In this document: positions 63,961 through 64,000 of the stretch, piece by piece
How positions within the stretch are numbered: the stretch's first letter is position 1
How the letters are laid out: every line of letters begins with the position of its first letter
Source: JAGMCF01 sp964398885
Lineage (GTDB): Bacteria > Cloacimonadota > Cloacimonadia > JGIOTU-2
DNA: 64,000 nt
Reading direction: 5' to 3'
NCBI GenBank assembly: GCA_964398885.1
Contig: CAYNOU010000004.1
Coordinates: 4,930 to 68,929 of the forward strand
Notes under the pieces: model-generated
The model's database searches: none
What the model was told of the DNA's origin: nothing
Seen by the model: the letters and a program-made list of their open reading frames with translations, nothing else
Made by a program: the position numbers and the translations under genes

Positions 63961-64000
63961 AAAATAAATATAACCTCTCATTCCCAAGCCCTCCCCAATT

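Overview
The window looks like chromosomal DNA of an AT-rich, Gram-negative bacterium of the FCB group, possibly Candidatus Cloacimonadota or a close relative. This is inference. The support is a FlgD-like C-terminal tail (NYPNP ... SSGIYFYRL) on a large secreted protein, many lipobox lipoproteins, lamin-tail-domain lipoproteins, a TonB/ExbB/ExbD set, a MacAB-TolC type pump, a DUF4175-like giant membrane protein, and a housekeeping core (rpmF-plsX-fabH-fabD-fabG-acpP-fabF-rnc, gyrA, gyrB, rnr, yicC).

Layout. 1-4.75 kb: end of a secreted lamin-tail protein, then an operon of a His-rich LTxxQ lipoprotein, an ECF sigma factor and a small one-helix membrane protein, with architecture like CnrX/CnrH/CnrY. 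4.8-8.5 kb: a transposase scrap, a secreted DUF6515-like repeat protein, and TonB-ExbB-ExbD. 8.57-14.4 kb: an efflux operon (small ORF, Met/Gly-rich lipoprotein, MacA, MacB ATPase, MacB permease, TolC). Its upstream region carries the same GGAACC-N16/17-GTCTAA motif found upstream of the sigma operon, so the sigma factor probably controls both. 14.6-28.7 kb: a segment bounded by two diverged tRNA-Thr(CGU) genes. By eye it is richer in G+C than its flanks. It carries an ArsR regulator, a CYTH-like protein, a broken Mth938-like gene, Ppx/GppA, a DUF47 protein, Pit, a TctC-TctB fusion, TctA, an OprP/O-like porin and two lamin-tail lipoproteins, then an IS256-type element and a decayed IS1182-type element. 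28.7-37.8 kb: DUF4175-like and TPR proteins, then yicC, a small membrane protein, rnr and a DUF2007-like protein. 37.8-54 kb, minus strand: AhpD-like, gamma-carbonic anhydrase-like, a type IIG restriction-modification protein, a flavin reductase, a VWA membrane protein, rnc, and the fatty acid synthesis cluster, which is split between fabD and fabG by a restriction cassette with a truncated methyltransferase. 54-64 kb, minus strand: lipoproteins, pyrimidine nucleoside phosphorylase, gyrA, gyrB and a PASTA protein.

Small palindromic elements of several families recur through the window. Some lie between genes, some inside coding regions in frame (rnr, the DUF4175 gene, the FlgD-like tail), some supply stop codons (deoA, ahpD-like), one disrupts a gene (Mth938-like) and one falls exactly in a candidate promoter spacer. 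The two most promising systems are the putative metal/envelope-stress sigma regulon driving an efflux pump, and the phosphate/polyphosphate cluster combined with a fused tripartite tricarboxylate transporter. No CRISPR array, rRNA or integrase was seen.
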